A stretch of DNA of 23,013 bases, taken from positions 1-23,013 of the forward strand of contig CANQFX010000011.1 of NCBI GenBank assembly GCA_947600015.1, given 5' to 3'. The position numbers were made by a program, and so were the translations under genes. A model generated the notes under the pieces. The model was given only the letters and a program-made list of their open reading frames with translations, searched no databases and was not told where the DNA came from. Within the stretch, counting starts at the first letter, position 1, and each line of letters begins with the position of its first letter. Of the stretch, positions 16,368 through 23,013 are shown in pieces. This DNA is from an uncultured Bacilli bacterium (lineage in GTDB: Bacteria > Bacillota_I > Bacilli_A > RF39 > UBA660).

Positions 16368-17221
16368 TTTCCTCCTTCTACTTCATAAGCATCTGTGACA
16401 ACAAAAAATGCATCTTTATCTAACATTTTTATTCCCTCGGTTGCTCGATAATATTCCCGAGAAGGTATTACCGTTAATAATACTTTTCTTTTTTTCTGTA
16501 AAAATCCTCCCTTTACATCAAAGATGGTTACACTATGTTTTAATATGTTTATAATATAATCTTTTACTTCTTTCTCTTCTTTCGTAATAATATAAAAGGC
16601 TTTATTATTTGATATACCTAATAATACTTTGTCTGTCAAAATACTATTAATATATAGGAAAATAATGGCATACATTGCATTTGTTGTGCCAAAAAAGAAA
16701 GCACCGATTCCTACAATAATCAAGTTAATTACGAAAAAAGATTTAGCAACTGGAATTTTAAAATATTTATACAATACTTGAGTAATAATAGGCAGTCCTC
16801 CATTACTATAGCCTGTTTTATACATTAAACCATTTGCTATTCCACTCAATACTCCAGCAAAAATTGTTAATACTAGGATATCCTCATAGTTTATATTAAT
16901 TATATTAACAAGTGGAGCGGTAAGTTTTACTAATAGAGGATAGCAAAAACAAGCAATTATTGTTCCCATGGTTCGTTCTTTTCCTAGATAAAGGAAACTG
17001 ATAATGACACAGGCAAAGGAAATTAAAAAAATAATGATGGCTGGATCCATGTCATATAGATAATGCGTAATGGTTGCTATTCCATTTACTCCTCCTGCTA
17101 CTAAATTAATTGGTAATAAAAGCAAATTAAATACTAGGGCACTAATAAGTAGAGATATTAGTAGCATTATAATACGTATCACTCTTTTATTTTTCTTAAT
17201 TTGTGCTATCATATCATCCAT
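16364..17221 (-). CDS. YitT-family membrane protein (second copy)
   Basis: A 285-residue protein with the YitT architecture: five or six hydrophobic segments in the first 200 residues (YitT_membrane, DUF161) and a soluble C-terminal DUF2179 domain ending KDAFFVVTDAYEVEGG. The function of the family is not known; DUF2179 is suspected to sense a small ligand. It is a paralogue of the gene just upstream, sharing for example LVAGGVNGIATI versus LVPGGVSGIAII and LLGISNNKAFYIITKEEK versus ILGISDSKAFYIVTSKEK. The conserved TTGGTD motif of the first copy is replaced here by SNGGLP. The start at 17221 has GGTGAG four bases upstream and lies one base after the preceding stop (TAATATG). An in-frame codon at 17251 lies inside the upstream gene and is rejected. 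Confidence 0.93.
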   Translation of the reverse strand: MDDMIAQIKKNKRVIRIIMLLISLLISALVFNLLLLPINLVAGGVNGIATITHYLYDMDPAIIIFLISFACVIISFLYLGKERTMGTIIACFCYPLLVKLTAPLVNIININYEDILVLTIFAGVLSGIANGLMYKTGYSNGGLPIITQVLYKYFKIPVAKSFFVINLIIVGIGAFFFGTTNAMYAIIFLYINSILTDKVLLGISNNKAFYIITKEEKEVKDYIINILKHSVTIFDVKGGFLQKKRKVLLTVIPSREYYRATEGIKMLDKDAFFVVTDAYEVEGGK

Positions 17222-17222
17222 A

Positions 17223-18104
17223 TTACTCACCCCCGAACACTTCATAGGCATCAGTAATCACAAAGAATGCTTCTGGGTCAATTTTATGGATTCCTTCTTT
17301 TAATCGATAATAGTCTTTGGTAGGTAAAACACACATTAATACCGTTTGTTTTTCTTTGGCAAAACCGCCTTTTGCATTGAAAACTGTGACTCCATGATTT
17401 AAATATTTTAAAATATATTCTTTGATGGACTTCTCTTTGGATGTTACGATATAAAATGCTTTACTATCTGAAATTCCTAAAATAACTCGATCAGACATAA
17501 TACTAATTATATATAAAATAATAATAGAATACATTAATTTTGTTGGTCCAAATACAAAAGCAGATGAAAATACAATTAATCCGTCTGTCCATAACATGCT
17601 TTTTCCAATACTCATTTTAAAGTATTTTGAAAAGATTTGATTTAAGATATCGGTCCCACCAGTCGTAAAACCCGCTTTAAATAACATACCAGATCCAAAT
17701 CCTGAGACAACTCCTCCAAAAATGGCAGATAATAAAAGTTGTGATGTATCAATATTAAGCCATACATTAATATGAGAAGTTAGTTTTACGAATACTGGAA
17801 ATAATAGTGAACCAACGATAGAGGATTTCGTTTTTTCTTTTCCTAATAAGAAAAAACTAGCAATTAAAAGAACAATACTAAAAATAAAGATAATTGCTGC
17901 ATTATCTACACCAAAAATGTGATTTAAAATAATGGCGATACCACTTACTCCTCCTGGAACTAAATCATTTGGAGCCAAAAACAAATTATAGGAAAGCGCA
18001 ACTAAAAAACAACCAATCAAAAGATTTCCATATCTTTTGATTGACGATTTTTTATCAATGGTTTTTAAAATTTCTAAATTTTCTTTTTTTGTAAATATAT
18101 TCAT
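17223..18104 (-). CDS. YitT-family membrane protein (first copy)
   Basis: A 293-residue YitT-family protein with a membrane part (about 20-200) carrying LAPNDLVPGGVSGIA and the hallmark FTTGGTDILNQI, followed by a C-terminal DUF2179 domain ending PEAFFVITDAYEVFGGE. The role is unknown. The start at 18104 is preceded by GGGAG and lies one base after the prfB stop codon (TAATATG), the same junction as between the two YitT genes. The repeated junction fits a tandem duplication of the gene together with its leader. From memory, a YitT gene (yvjA) also follows prfB in Bacillus subtilis, so this copy is probably the ancestral one. Confidence 0.94.
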   Translation of the reverse strand: MNIFTKKENLEILKTIDKKSSIKRYGNLLIGCFLVALSYNLFLAPNDLVPGGVSGIAIILNHIFGVDNAAIIFIFSIVLLIASFFLLGKEKTKSSIVGSLLFPVFVKLTSHINVWLNIDTSQLLLSAIFGGVVSGFGSGMLFKAGFTTGGTDILNQIFSKYFKMSIGKSMLWTDGLIVFSSAFVFGPTKLMYSIIILYIISIMSDRVILGISDSKAFYIVTSKEKSIKEYILKYLNHGVTVFNAKGGFAKEKQTVLMCVLPTKDYYRLKEGIHKIDPEAFFVITDAYEVFGGE

Positions 18105-18105
18105 A

Positions 18106-19204
18106 TTACAACTCCCTTTTTAAATTGCTTTCGATAAATAAATCAATGTCTCCATCTAATACTTTTAATACATTACTCGTTTCTACTCCTGTTCTATGAT
18201 CTTTTACCATAGAATATGGGTGCATTACATAACTTCTGATTTGAGATCCAAACTCTATATTCATCTGTTGCCCTTTAATTTTATTTAGTTCTTTTTCTTG
18301 TTCTTCTATCTTTTTCATTAGTAGTTTGCTTTTTAATACTTTTAAAGCTTGTTCTTTGTTTTGTATTTGACTCCTTTCGTTTTGACAAGTGACTACAATT
18401 TTTGTTGGAAGGTGTGTAATCCTTACAGCAGAATCGGTAGTATTTACACCTTGCCCTCCAGCACCTGTGGAACGATAGACATCAATTTTTAAATCTTTTT
18501 CATCAATTTCTATATTATTATCTTGTTCAATTTCGGGAATAATATCAACAGAAGCGAAAGAAGTATGACGACGATTATTTGAATCGAAAGGAGATAATCT
18601 TACTAGACGATGTACTCCTTTTTCATTTTTTAAATAACCATAAGCATGGATTCCTTTAATTTTAATAGAGGCACTTTTTATTCCCGCTTCCTCTCCTGGT
18701 TGATAATCAAGCAATTCTGTTTTATATTGTTTTTTTTCACACCATCGTAGATACATTCTATAAAGCATCATTGCCCAATCACATGCTTCGGTTCCACCAG
18801 CTCCAGAATGAATTTCCATAATACAATCCTTCTTATCATAAGGACCATTTAATAATAGTAGTAAATTTAATTCTTCTACTTCTTGATCTAATTTTTTTAC
18901 TGCGCCTTCTAACTGCATTTCTATCTTTTCGTCTGGTTCTAATTCCAGTAATTCAAGTAAGTCTAAATTATCTTCAATTTCTATTTTTTTGGTTTCTATT
19001 TTATCTACTAGGTTTTTTTCATCATTTAATTCTTTTAAAACTTCTTCTGCTTTTTCTCTATCATTCCAAAAATTGTTTTCTTCCGTTTTCTTTGTAAGTT
19101 CCTTTATTTTCTCCTTTTTTTCTGGGATGTCAAAGTGACCTCCATAAGTTTTCAATAATTTCTTTTTTTGCCTCTAATATTTTTTTTATTTCTTTTTTTT
19201 CCAT
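18106..19204 (-). CDS. prfB: Peptide chain release factor 2, with programmed +1 frameshift
   Basis: RF2 recognises UGA and UAA stop codons and releases the finished peptide. The gene starts at ATG 19204, behind AGGAAAGG. The zero frame reads MEKKEIKKILEAKKEIIENL then WRSL and meets UGA at 19132-19130. The classic shift site is present: an internal Shine-Dalgarno GGAGG, three bases, then CTT TGA C. A +1 slip on CTT continues with Asp-Ile-Pro and a 341-residue frame, giving 365 residues, the same as Escherichia coli RF2. In full-length numbering the SPF stop-recognition motif is at 204-206 and the GGQ motif at 249-251. Low RF2 raises frameshifting, so the gene is autoregulated. An ATG at 19155 is in the shifted frame and lies before the shift site; it is not the start. 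It is the first gene of an operon with two YitT genes. Confidence 0.97.
19130..19145 (-). promoter_or_regulatory. RF2 recoding site
   Basis: Minus strand TGGAGGTCACTTTGAC: the anti-Shine-Dalgarno stimulator GGAGG, then TCA, the slippery CTT (19135-19133) and the in-frame stop TGA (19132-19130) followed by C. Spacing and sequence match the known prfB shift sites. Confidence 0.95.
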
Positions 19205-19339
19205 TTGATTTCCTTTCCTATTTATTTTCTCCAGTAATCTTTTATTTATACACTTTGTATATATACTAGCGTATCATATCTTTTTCTTTTTCTCAAATTA
19301 TAATTTTTGTATACTTTTTTTCTTTATAACATATATTAA

Positions 19340-19424
19340 TAGTGAGGAAGGTTCACTATGTAGTGTGAAGATCCTCTGTAGATAGATTGACACTTAGTTT
19401 TTACTAAGTGTCTATTTTTATTTT
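19340..19424 (+). ncRNA. Candidate structured small RNA
   Basis: No reading frame of note lies here, yet the plus strand has dense pairing. TAGTGA (19340-19345) pairs with TCACTA (19353-19358). Alternatively CACT (19355-19358 region) pairs with AGTG just after it, closed by GAGGA (19344-19348) with TCCTC (19372-19376). These foldings exclude each other, as in a switch or pseudoknot. A ten-pair terminator follows at 19389-19412. No plus-strand gene lies downstream in the window, so a free-standing small RNA is more likely than a riboswitch. A possible promoter (TTGTAT at 19307-19312, then TATATT at 19332-19337) is weak. It matches no RNA family I can recognise; conservation would be needed to believe it. 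Confidence 0.35.
19389..19424 (+). terminator. Strong plus-strand intrinsic terminator
   Basis: GACACTTAGT (19389-19398), loop TTTT, ACTAAGTGTC (19403-19412), then TATTTTTATTTT. It is a perfect ten-pair stem with a T tract on the plus strand only. There is no plus-strand protein gene upstream for at least 7 kb, so it must serve a non-coding transcript. Confidence 0.75.
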
Positions 19425-19535
19425 AAATATATCCTTTTTGCGTTAACTTTTTTATTAATTTTTTATGAATTGGTTTTAGACAACCATATCTTCTTCTATA
19501 TTTTTACCTCTTTCCTTATTTAGTTTATGCTAAGC

Positions 19536-19562
19536 AAAAAGCCATCAAGTTTGATGACTTTT
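19536..19562 (-). terminator. Intrinsic terminator of the lipoprotein operon
   Basis: Minus strand AAAAGTCATC, loop AAACTT, GATGGCTTTT with one T-G wobble, followed by a further T and GC. It is the second of two hairpins after the last gene of the operon and has the better T tract. Confidence 0.7.
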
Positions 19563-19574
19563 AGGGTTTATAAT

Positions 19575-19610
19575 AAATAGTGCTGGTGAGTGAAATCACT
19601 AGCACTATTT
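19575..19610 (-). terminator. Long hairpin after the lipoprotein operon
   Basis: Fifteen pairs with one wobble: AAATAGTGCTGGTGA (19575-19589), loop GTGAAA, TCACTAGCACTATTT (19596-19610). It begins 13 bases after the last stop codon. The T tract on the minus strand is poor (TTTATTAT), so it may protect the mRNA 3' end or assist the terminator that follows. Confidence 0.5.
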
Positions 19611-19622
19611 GATATTGAACCG

Positions 19623-20537
19623 CTATTGTACTAAATTCCAGATTGTTTTATCATCAACCCTTTGAATTTTATTATTATCTATTATAATAAATTCTAAATC
19701 GTGAGACTGAATACCAGACATTTCTGTTTTAATTCTATCATATTGTAAATGGTAACTACCATCCCAACCACCATTTAACCAACCATCTTCATGAGCGGAA
19801 TTATCTTTATTTAAAGTTAATTTAGAATTCTCACCTTCACTATATAAATAAGTTCCATATTTTATTCTATATTGACTATTATAAATTCCATCATCATCAG
19901 TTTTCAGTCTTTTATTTTCTATTTCTTCTACTTTTTTATCTACTTTAGTCATATCATATTTTTTATATGTTTCATCTAATTTATCTAAATCAGCAGTTAC
20001 AGAACTTTCTTTTACTGAATAAAATTCGATTGGTTCCTCAATATATACATATTCTTGATTAAAGTCATCTTCACTTAATTCAGTTATCTTATCTTTTTCA
20101 TCTATAATATCTAATATAGACTTATATATTGTATGATAAGAAATATCTTTAATAAAATATTCTACTCTTGCTTCTTCTAGATTATATAAGTAACTGATAC
20201 TAGTTGATTTATAATCATCACTAGCTATTACCTCATCTCCGGAAATATGTAATACTTTAATATAATATTCTTTATCATTAGCTTGATATTTTACAATTAA
20301 GAAAGGATTTGTGTCATCTTCATTAGTTTTGAAAAACCCACCACTAAATTTATTAACATTGATTTTTTCATCACCATAAAAATCAGTCTTTAAATATTCT
20401 TCATACATATCCAGATACGTACTTTGTTTAGCTATATCCTTAGTTTTTGTCTTTTTTTCTTCCACTTTTTTGCCACATCCTACAAGACTTATAATTAAGA
20501 TACTAAATATAAATATTTTACTAATCTTTTTCAACAT
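19623..20537 (-). CDS. Predicted lipoprotein of unknown function
   Basis: A 304-residue exported protein. The N-terminus has a lysine-rich start, a hydrophobic segment and the lipobox LVGC (Cys about 21), so it should be lipidated by Lgt and anchored on the outside of the membrane. A charged linker and a mixed alpha/beta region follow. A C-terminal domain begins RIKYGTYLYSEGENSKLTLN at about 215. The segment FLIVKYQANDKEYY...SYLYNLEEARVEYF corresponds to IMVIEYEKNKETYS...EFLYNIEEKKYDYY of the upstream protein, so the two are paralogues. I start at the ATG at 20537, eight bases behind AAAGGAG and 13 bases after the upstream stop; the codon at 20567 overlaps that gene. It is the last gene of a three-gene operon. 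No family name is known to me. Confidence 0.85.
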   Translation of the reverse strand: MLKKISKIFIFSILIISLVGCGKKVEEKKTKTKDIAKQSTYLDMYEEYLKTDFYGDEKINVNKFSGGFFKTNEDDTNPFLIVKYQANDKEYYIKVLHISGDEVIASDDYKSTSISYLYNLEEARVEYFIKDISYHTIYKSILDIIDEKDKITELSEDDFNQEYVYIEEPIEFYSVKESSVTADLDKLDETYKKYDMTKVDKKVEEIENKRLKTDDDGIYNSQYRIKYGTYLYSEGENSKLTLNKDNSAHEDGWLNGGWDGSYHLQYDRIKTEMSGIQSHDLEFIIIDNNKIQRVDDKTIWNLVQ

Positions 20538-20550
20538 TCTATTCACTCCT

Positions 20551-21687
20551 TTACCCAATATATTCAATCATTTCATAATTATCAGCAAAATTATTATTGT
20601 AAACAGGAAAACCAATACAACTACTATATTCCCCTTTACCAAAACAAACTGCCGGTAGCATCTGTGGCACTTCATATTGAGAAATATTAATTTCTCCTAT
20701 AAAATATTTTCCGTCACTTGGTAAATTATACATTGAAAACTTTTCGCCAGAAAGATGATATGTACCATCTGCATTAATTGTAAATCTACCTGTTTCTTGT
20801 TCTATTCTTGGATCATACACTCTATATGTTCCATATTTTACTCTTTGAGAGCCTACTTGTAAGCCTTTCGCTTCTTCCTCAGCTTTTCTTTGAGCCTCTT
20901 CTTCAGCTAGTTTTTTATCTACAGCAACTTGAGCATTTTTCATTTCTTCTTGTTGCTTTTCCACAGCTTCAACTTTTTTATTTACTTCTTTTTCAACTTC
21001 TTTTTCAATATCTTTTTGTGACTTATGATTCTTTACTAATCTTTTTAAAATATCTTTTAAAACTTGATCTTTTAAGAAATTGTCCCAATCTTCTGTTGTG
21101 GCTTTTGAATCAGTTTCGACAAAGATTTCATCTTTCTTTTCAATTGATAATTCTTTACCATTAATATCTGTAACACTATCTTTTTCATCTTTTTTAAAGG
21201 TATAATCTTTTGTTTCCTCTTTTTTATTTACTTTATCAGAAACTTTAGTATAAGTATCACTTTCATCATCCTCTATATGAGCGTAGTAATCATATTTTTT
21301 CTCTTCAATGTTGTATAAAAATTCTATCTCAGTTGGTTCATTATAAATTATATTATTTACTTTATCATTTTCTATATAATAAATATTGGAATATGTTTCT
21401 TTATTTTTTTCATATTCAATTACCATAATCGGGTCTTTGACGCTAATAACATCATAAAACCCTATTTTAGCATTATTAAGTTTATCGGGCAGGCCAGCTT
21501 TTTTAGCATTTTCTTTTATATCTTTTAAATAAACATAATATGTTTCTCCCCATTTTTCTTCAATTGGCTTTTTAAATTCAAAATACTTATAGCCAAAGTA
21601 ACCCCCAATACCTAAAATTATTAAACCTATTATTATAAATATACATTTTTTGTTTTTACTTTTTTCTTTCTTTTCTTTTTTAATCAT
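20551..21687 (-). CDS. Membrane-anchored coiled-coil protein of unknown function
   Basis: A 378-residue protein with a short basic cytoplasmic start, one membrane segment (about 14-34, IFIIIGLIILGIGGYFGYKY) and the rest outside. An N-terminal alpha/beta region (about 45-150) is followed by a highly charged coiled coil (about 210-275, rich in KEVEK and AEEEA repeats) and a C-terminal domain beginning QRVKYGTYRVYDPRIEQETG at about 284, with RFTINADGTYHLSG. This domain recurs in the downstream lipoprotein. Two cysteines eight residues apart (VCFGKGEYSSCIG) may form a disulfide. The start at 21687 has GAGGAG seven bases upstream. It is the middle gene of the operon, 18 bases after the preceding stop. 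The function is unknown; the layout suggests a surface spacer carrying a binding domain. Confidence 0.85.
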   Translation of the reverse strand: MIKKEKKEKSKNKKCIFIIIGLIILGIGGYFGYKYFEFKKPIEEKWGETYYVYLKDIKENAKKAGLPDKLNNAKIGFYDVISVKDPIMVIEYEKNKETYSNIYYIENDKVNNIIYNEPTEIEFLYNIEEKKYDYYAHIEDDESDTYTKVSDKVNKKEETKDYTFKKDEKDSVTDINGKELSIEKKDEIFVETDSKATTEDWDNFLKDQVLKDILKRLVKNHKSQKDIEKEVEKEVNKKVEAVEKQQEEMKNAQVAVDKKLAEEEAQRKAEEEAKGLQVGSQRVKYGTYRVYDPRIEQETGRFTINADGTYHLSGEKFSMYNLPSDGKYFIGEINISQYEVPQMLPAVCFGKGEYSSCIGFPVYNNNFADNYEMIEYIG

Positions 21688-21705
21688 TTATATACTCCTC
21701 ATATA

Positions 21706-22854
21706 TTAAAACTCTAACATTTTAGTAAGCTTTTTATTCTTTATATCATATCGAAAATATAAAGTTTTTTCTCTTTTATAAGCATATCGCCAACCTATAT
21801 CGCTTGCTGAATCATGCAATGAATAATCTAGAATAAAGTAAACATTGTCATTAACAATATTACCTTTATATATTCTAATTGCTGTTTCTTCATTATTCTT
21901 TAATTCATATTTACTTTCTAAATCTTTTAAACTAATCAGTTTTTCTTCTTTATTATTAACTTGATAAAATATATCGGTTGGACCTAAATAAACAGTATCA
22001 TTGGTTAAATCATACCTACTATCACCATCTGCTATTTCCTCTTTTTTAAGATTCTTTCCTTCATAATCATAAGTGAATTTTATAAGTTCTTGAATTAAAT
22101 TTGCACTTCCATCTCTATAACCTGCATAGATTTCTATATTATTTTCATTCAATACTATTTTTTCTAAACTTATTACGGTTGGATCGCCTTTAAAATCTGA
22201 ATCATTAATACTTATAAAATTTCCCTTATCTTCATTATTTTCTATAGTTCCTATTGTTAATGAAGAATTACTAGAAACATCAGCATAATACACAATACCT
22301 TTATTATCACCAATTACCTGAGCTTTTTCTTTTATTATCTCATATTCTCCACTTTCGGTATCAATCATGAATATGTCAGATGAAAATTGTTCGGTATTTC
22401 CGTAAATATATTTGTTATCCACAATACTACTCATAAATCCTTTACCGATTTCTTTTTTGTTTTGACCATCTAAATCAACCAAATAAATGGTTCTATCATT
22501 TTCGTATTCATCGTTAGAATAAGATGTATATATTTTATCATTGCTGATAACTAATTCTTCGCTACCTTTATCTTTTAAAACAACACTTTCTTTCCCTTTG
22601 TTATCAACTTTAACTAATTCATTAGTAGCCTCAAGTAAGTCTTTCGGTTCACTCAAAGTAGCTTCATCACTACGACTATCTTTATTTAATTTCCAATAAT
22701 AAAGATTATCACCATAACTTATAAAAGTTCCAATTTCACTACTTTTTATATTATTTTCAGTTGTTTTTTTATCTTTTTCTTTTGTTTCTTTTCCACAGCC
22801 AAATAATAATAAACTAATCGCTAAAACTAAGAATAATTTATATTTTTTTTGCAT
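21706..22854 (-). CDS. Predicted propeller-like lipoprotein
   Basis: A 382-residue lipoprotein: a basic start, hydrophobic LFLVLAISLLLFGC with lipobox cysteine at about 20, then a charged linker and repeated beta-strand units such as ISYGDNLYYWKLN, ISNDKIYTSYSN, IYLVDLDGQNKKEIGKG and DNKYIYGN. The repeats of the form [I/L]Y-x-[D/V]-x-x-G resemble DUF5050-like beta-propellers that are common in surface lipoproteins of Bacillota. The substrate or partner is unknown. I choose the ATG at 22854 because GGGAGG lies five bases upstream and the lipoprotein signal begins there; the longer in-frame reading from 22968 would add a second hydrophobic stretch before the RBS. It is the first gene of the operon with the two genes to its left. 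Confidence 0.85.
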   Translation of the reverse strand: MQKKYKLFLVLAISLLLFGCGKETKEKDKKTTENNIKSSEIGTFISYGDNLYYWKLNKDSRSDEATLSEPKDLLEATNELVKVDNKGKESVVLKDKGSEELVISNDKIYTSYSNDEYENDRTIYLVDLDGQNKKEIGKGFMSSIVDNKYIYGNTEQFSSDIFMIDTESGEYEIIKEKAQVIGDNKGIVYYADVSSNSSLTIGTIENNEDKGNFISINDSDFKGDPTVISLEKIVLNENNIEIYAGYRDGSANLIQELIKFTYDYEGKNLKKEEIADGDSRYDLTNDTVYLGPTDIFYQVNNKEEKLISLKDLESKYELKNNEETAIRIYKGNIVNDNVYFILDYSLHDSASDIGWRYAYKREKTLYFRYDIKNKKLTKMLEF

Positions 22855-22873
22855 TTTTGCCTCCCATATTAAC

Positions 22874-22902
22874 ATTATAATTAGAATAGAAAAAAAATGC
22901 AA
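22874..22902 (-). promoter_or_regulatory. Promoter of the lipoprotein operon
   Basis: TTGCAT (22902-22897), a 17-base spacer containing a T run, and a perfect TATAAT (22879-22874) lie 19 bases before the first gene of the operon. TTTGCA with an 18-base spacer is an alternative -35. Confidence 0.6.
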
Positions 22903-23013
22903 AAGAAATACATTTTTTATATAAAATAATTTTATTTCGTGAAATGAAAAAGTAAATTCCAGTTTCAATATATTAATGTAGAATTTAGTCTTACATCAAA
23001 TTCCAGTATAGAA

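Larger units (their letters stand above)
19205..19622. other. Non-coding region between prfB and the lipoprotein operon
   Basis: These 418 bases hold, in plus-strand order, the prfB leader (19205-19300), a plus-strand candidate RNA with terminator (19340-19424), an uninformative AT-rich part (19425-19535) and two hairpins that end the lipoprotein operon (19536-19610). In the leader, TATAC/GTATA (19249-19253 and 19259-19263 approximately) forms a short palindrome, and I find no strong prfB promoter; TTGAGA with a poor -10 is the best candidate. On the minus strand at about 19430-19505 there is a short open basic frame ending in KLIKKLTQKGYI with no start codon, possibly a gene remnant. Confidence 0.6.

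Noticed and set aside
19133..19155. ATG at 19155 as the prfB start
   Set aside because: It lies in the shifted frame before the CTT-TGA site. The leader from 19204 has a good RBS and gives a protein of exactly the usual RF2 length.
19249..19263. TATAC/GTATA palindrome in the prfB leader as an operator
   Set aside because: It is short, made of AT-rich letters in AT-rich DNA, and prfB is normally controlled by frameshifting; no regulator can be linked to it.
19340..19380. preQ1, fluoride or SRP RNA
   Set aside because: The conserved core sequences of these RNAs are absent, and no gene lies downstream on the same strand.
22954..23007. Direct repeat AAATTCCAGT (22954-22963 and 22998-23007) as the start of a repeat array
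   Set aside because: Only two copies are visible, the window ends there, and ten bases is too short for a CRISPR repeat.
1210..23013. Further open frames opposite or inside the genes listed
   Set aside because: They overlap well-supported genes, lack ribosome binding sites and show no family resemblance.

Overview
The window is strongly AT-rich and codes almost entirely on the minus strand, with tight gene packing, AGGAGG-type ribosome binding sites and T-rich intrinsic terminators. The genes and their order indicate a low-GC member of the Bacillota (Bacilli/Erysipelotrichia-like, possibly an uncultured gut lineage); the species cannot be named from this sequence. UGA is a stop codon here: prfB (release factor 2) carries an in-frame UGA at a programmed frameshift site, and the MMPL gene ends in TGA. 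A UGA=Trp mycoplasma is therefore excluded.

Layout, read in the minus-strand direction from right to left: (1) 22854-19623, a three-gene operon of unrecognised surface proteins (a propeller-like lipoprotein, a membrane-anchored coiled-coil protein and a second lipoprotein), closed by two hairpins. (2) 19622-19205, a non-coding stretch with a plus-strand candidate small RNA and the prfB leader. (3) 19204-16364, prfB with its frameshift site followed by two tandem YitT-family membrane genes. (4) 16286-13479, ftsE-ftsX and a secreted M23 hydrolase, the expected partner of FtsEX. (5) 13407-11944, a polytopic membrane protein (DUF6056-like). (6) 11747-6526, an accessory block: a plus-strand MMPL transporter and its secreted partner protein, a divergent TetR regulator and an orphan 224-residue gene. 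(7) 6112-13, uvrB, uvrA, a YvlD-like membrane protein and lgt, with the RBS of another gene at the left edge.

From memory of Bacillus subtilis, prfB, a YitT gene (yvjA), ftsEX, uvrBA, yvlD, hprK and lgt lie in one neighbourhood in that order. This window keeps that backbone but lacks hprK, has two YitT genes, has an M23 hydrolase after ftsX, and has the accessory block inserted between the division genes and the excision-repair genes.

How the genes work together: UvrA and UvrB find and verify DNA lesions. Lgt lipidates lipoproteins such as the two at the right end. FtsEX should gate the M23 hydrolase at the septum. RF2 regulates its own synthesis. TetR probably represses the divergent MMPL operon. 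I found no CRISPR array, tRNA, rRNA, transposase or prophage. The least explained parts are the surface-protein operon, the candidate RNA next to prfB and the orphan gene by uvrB.
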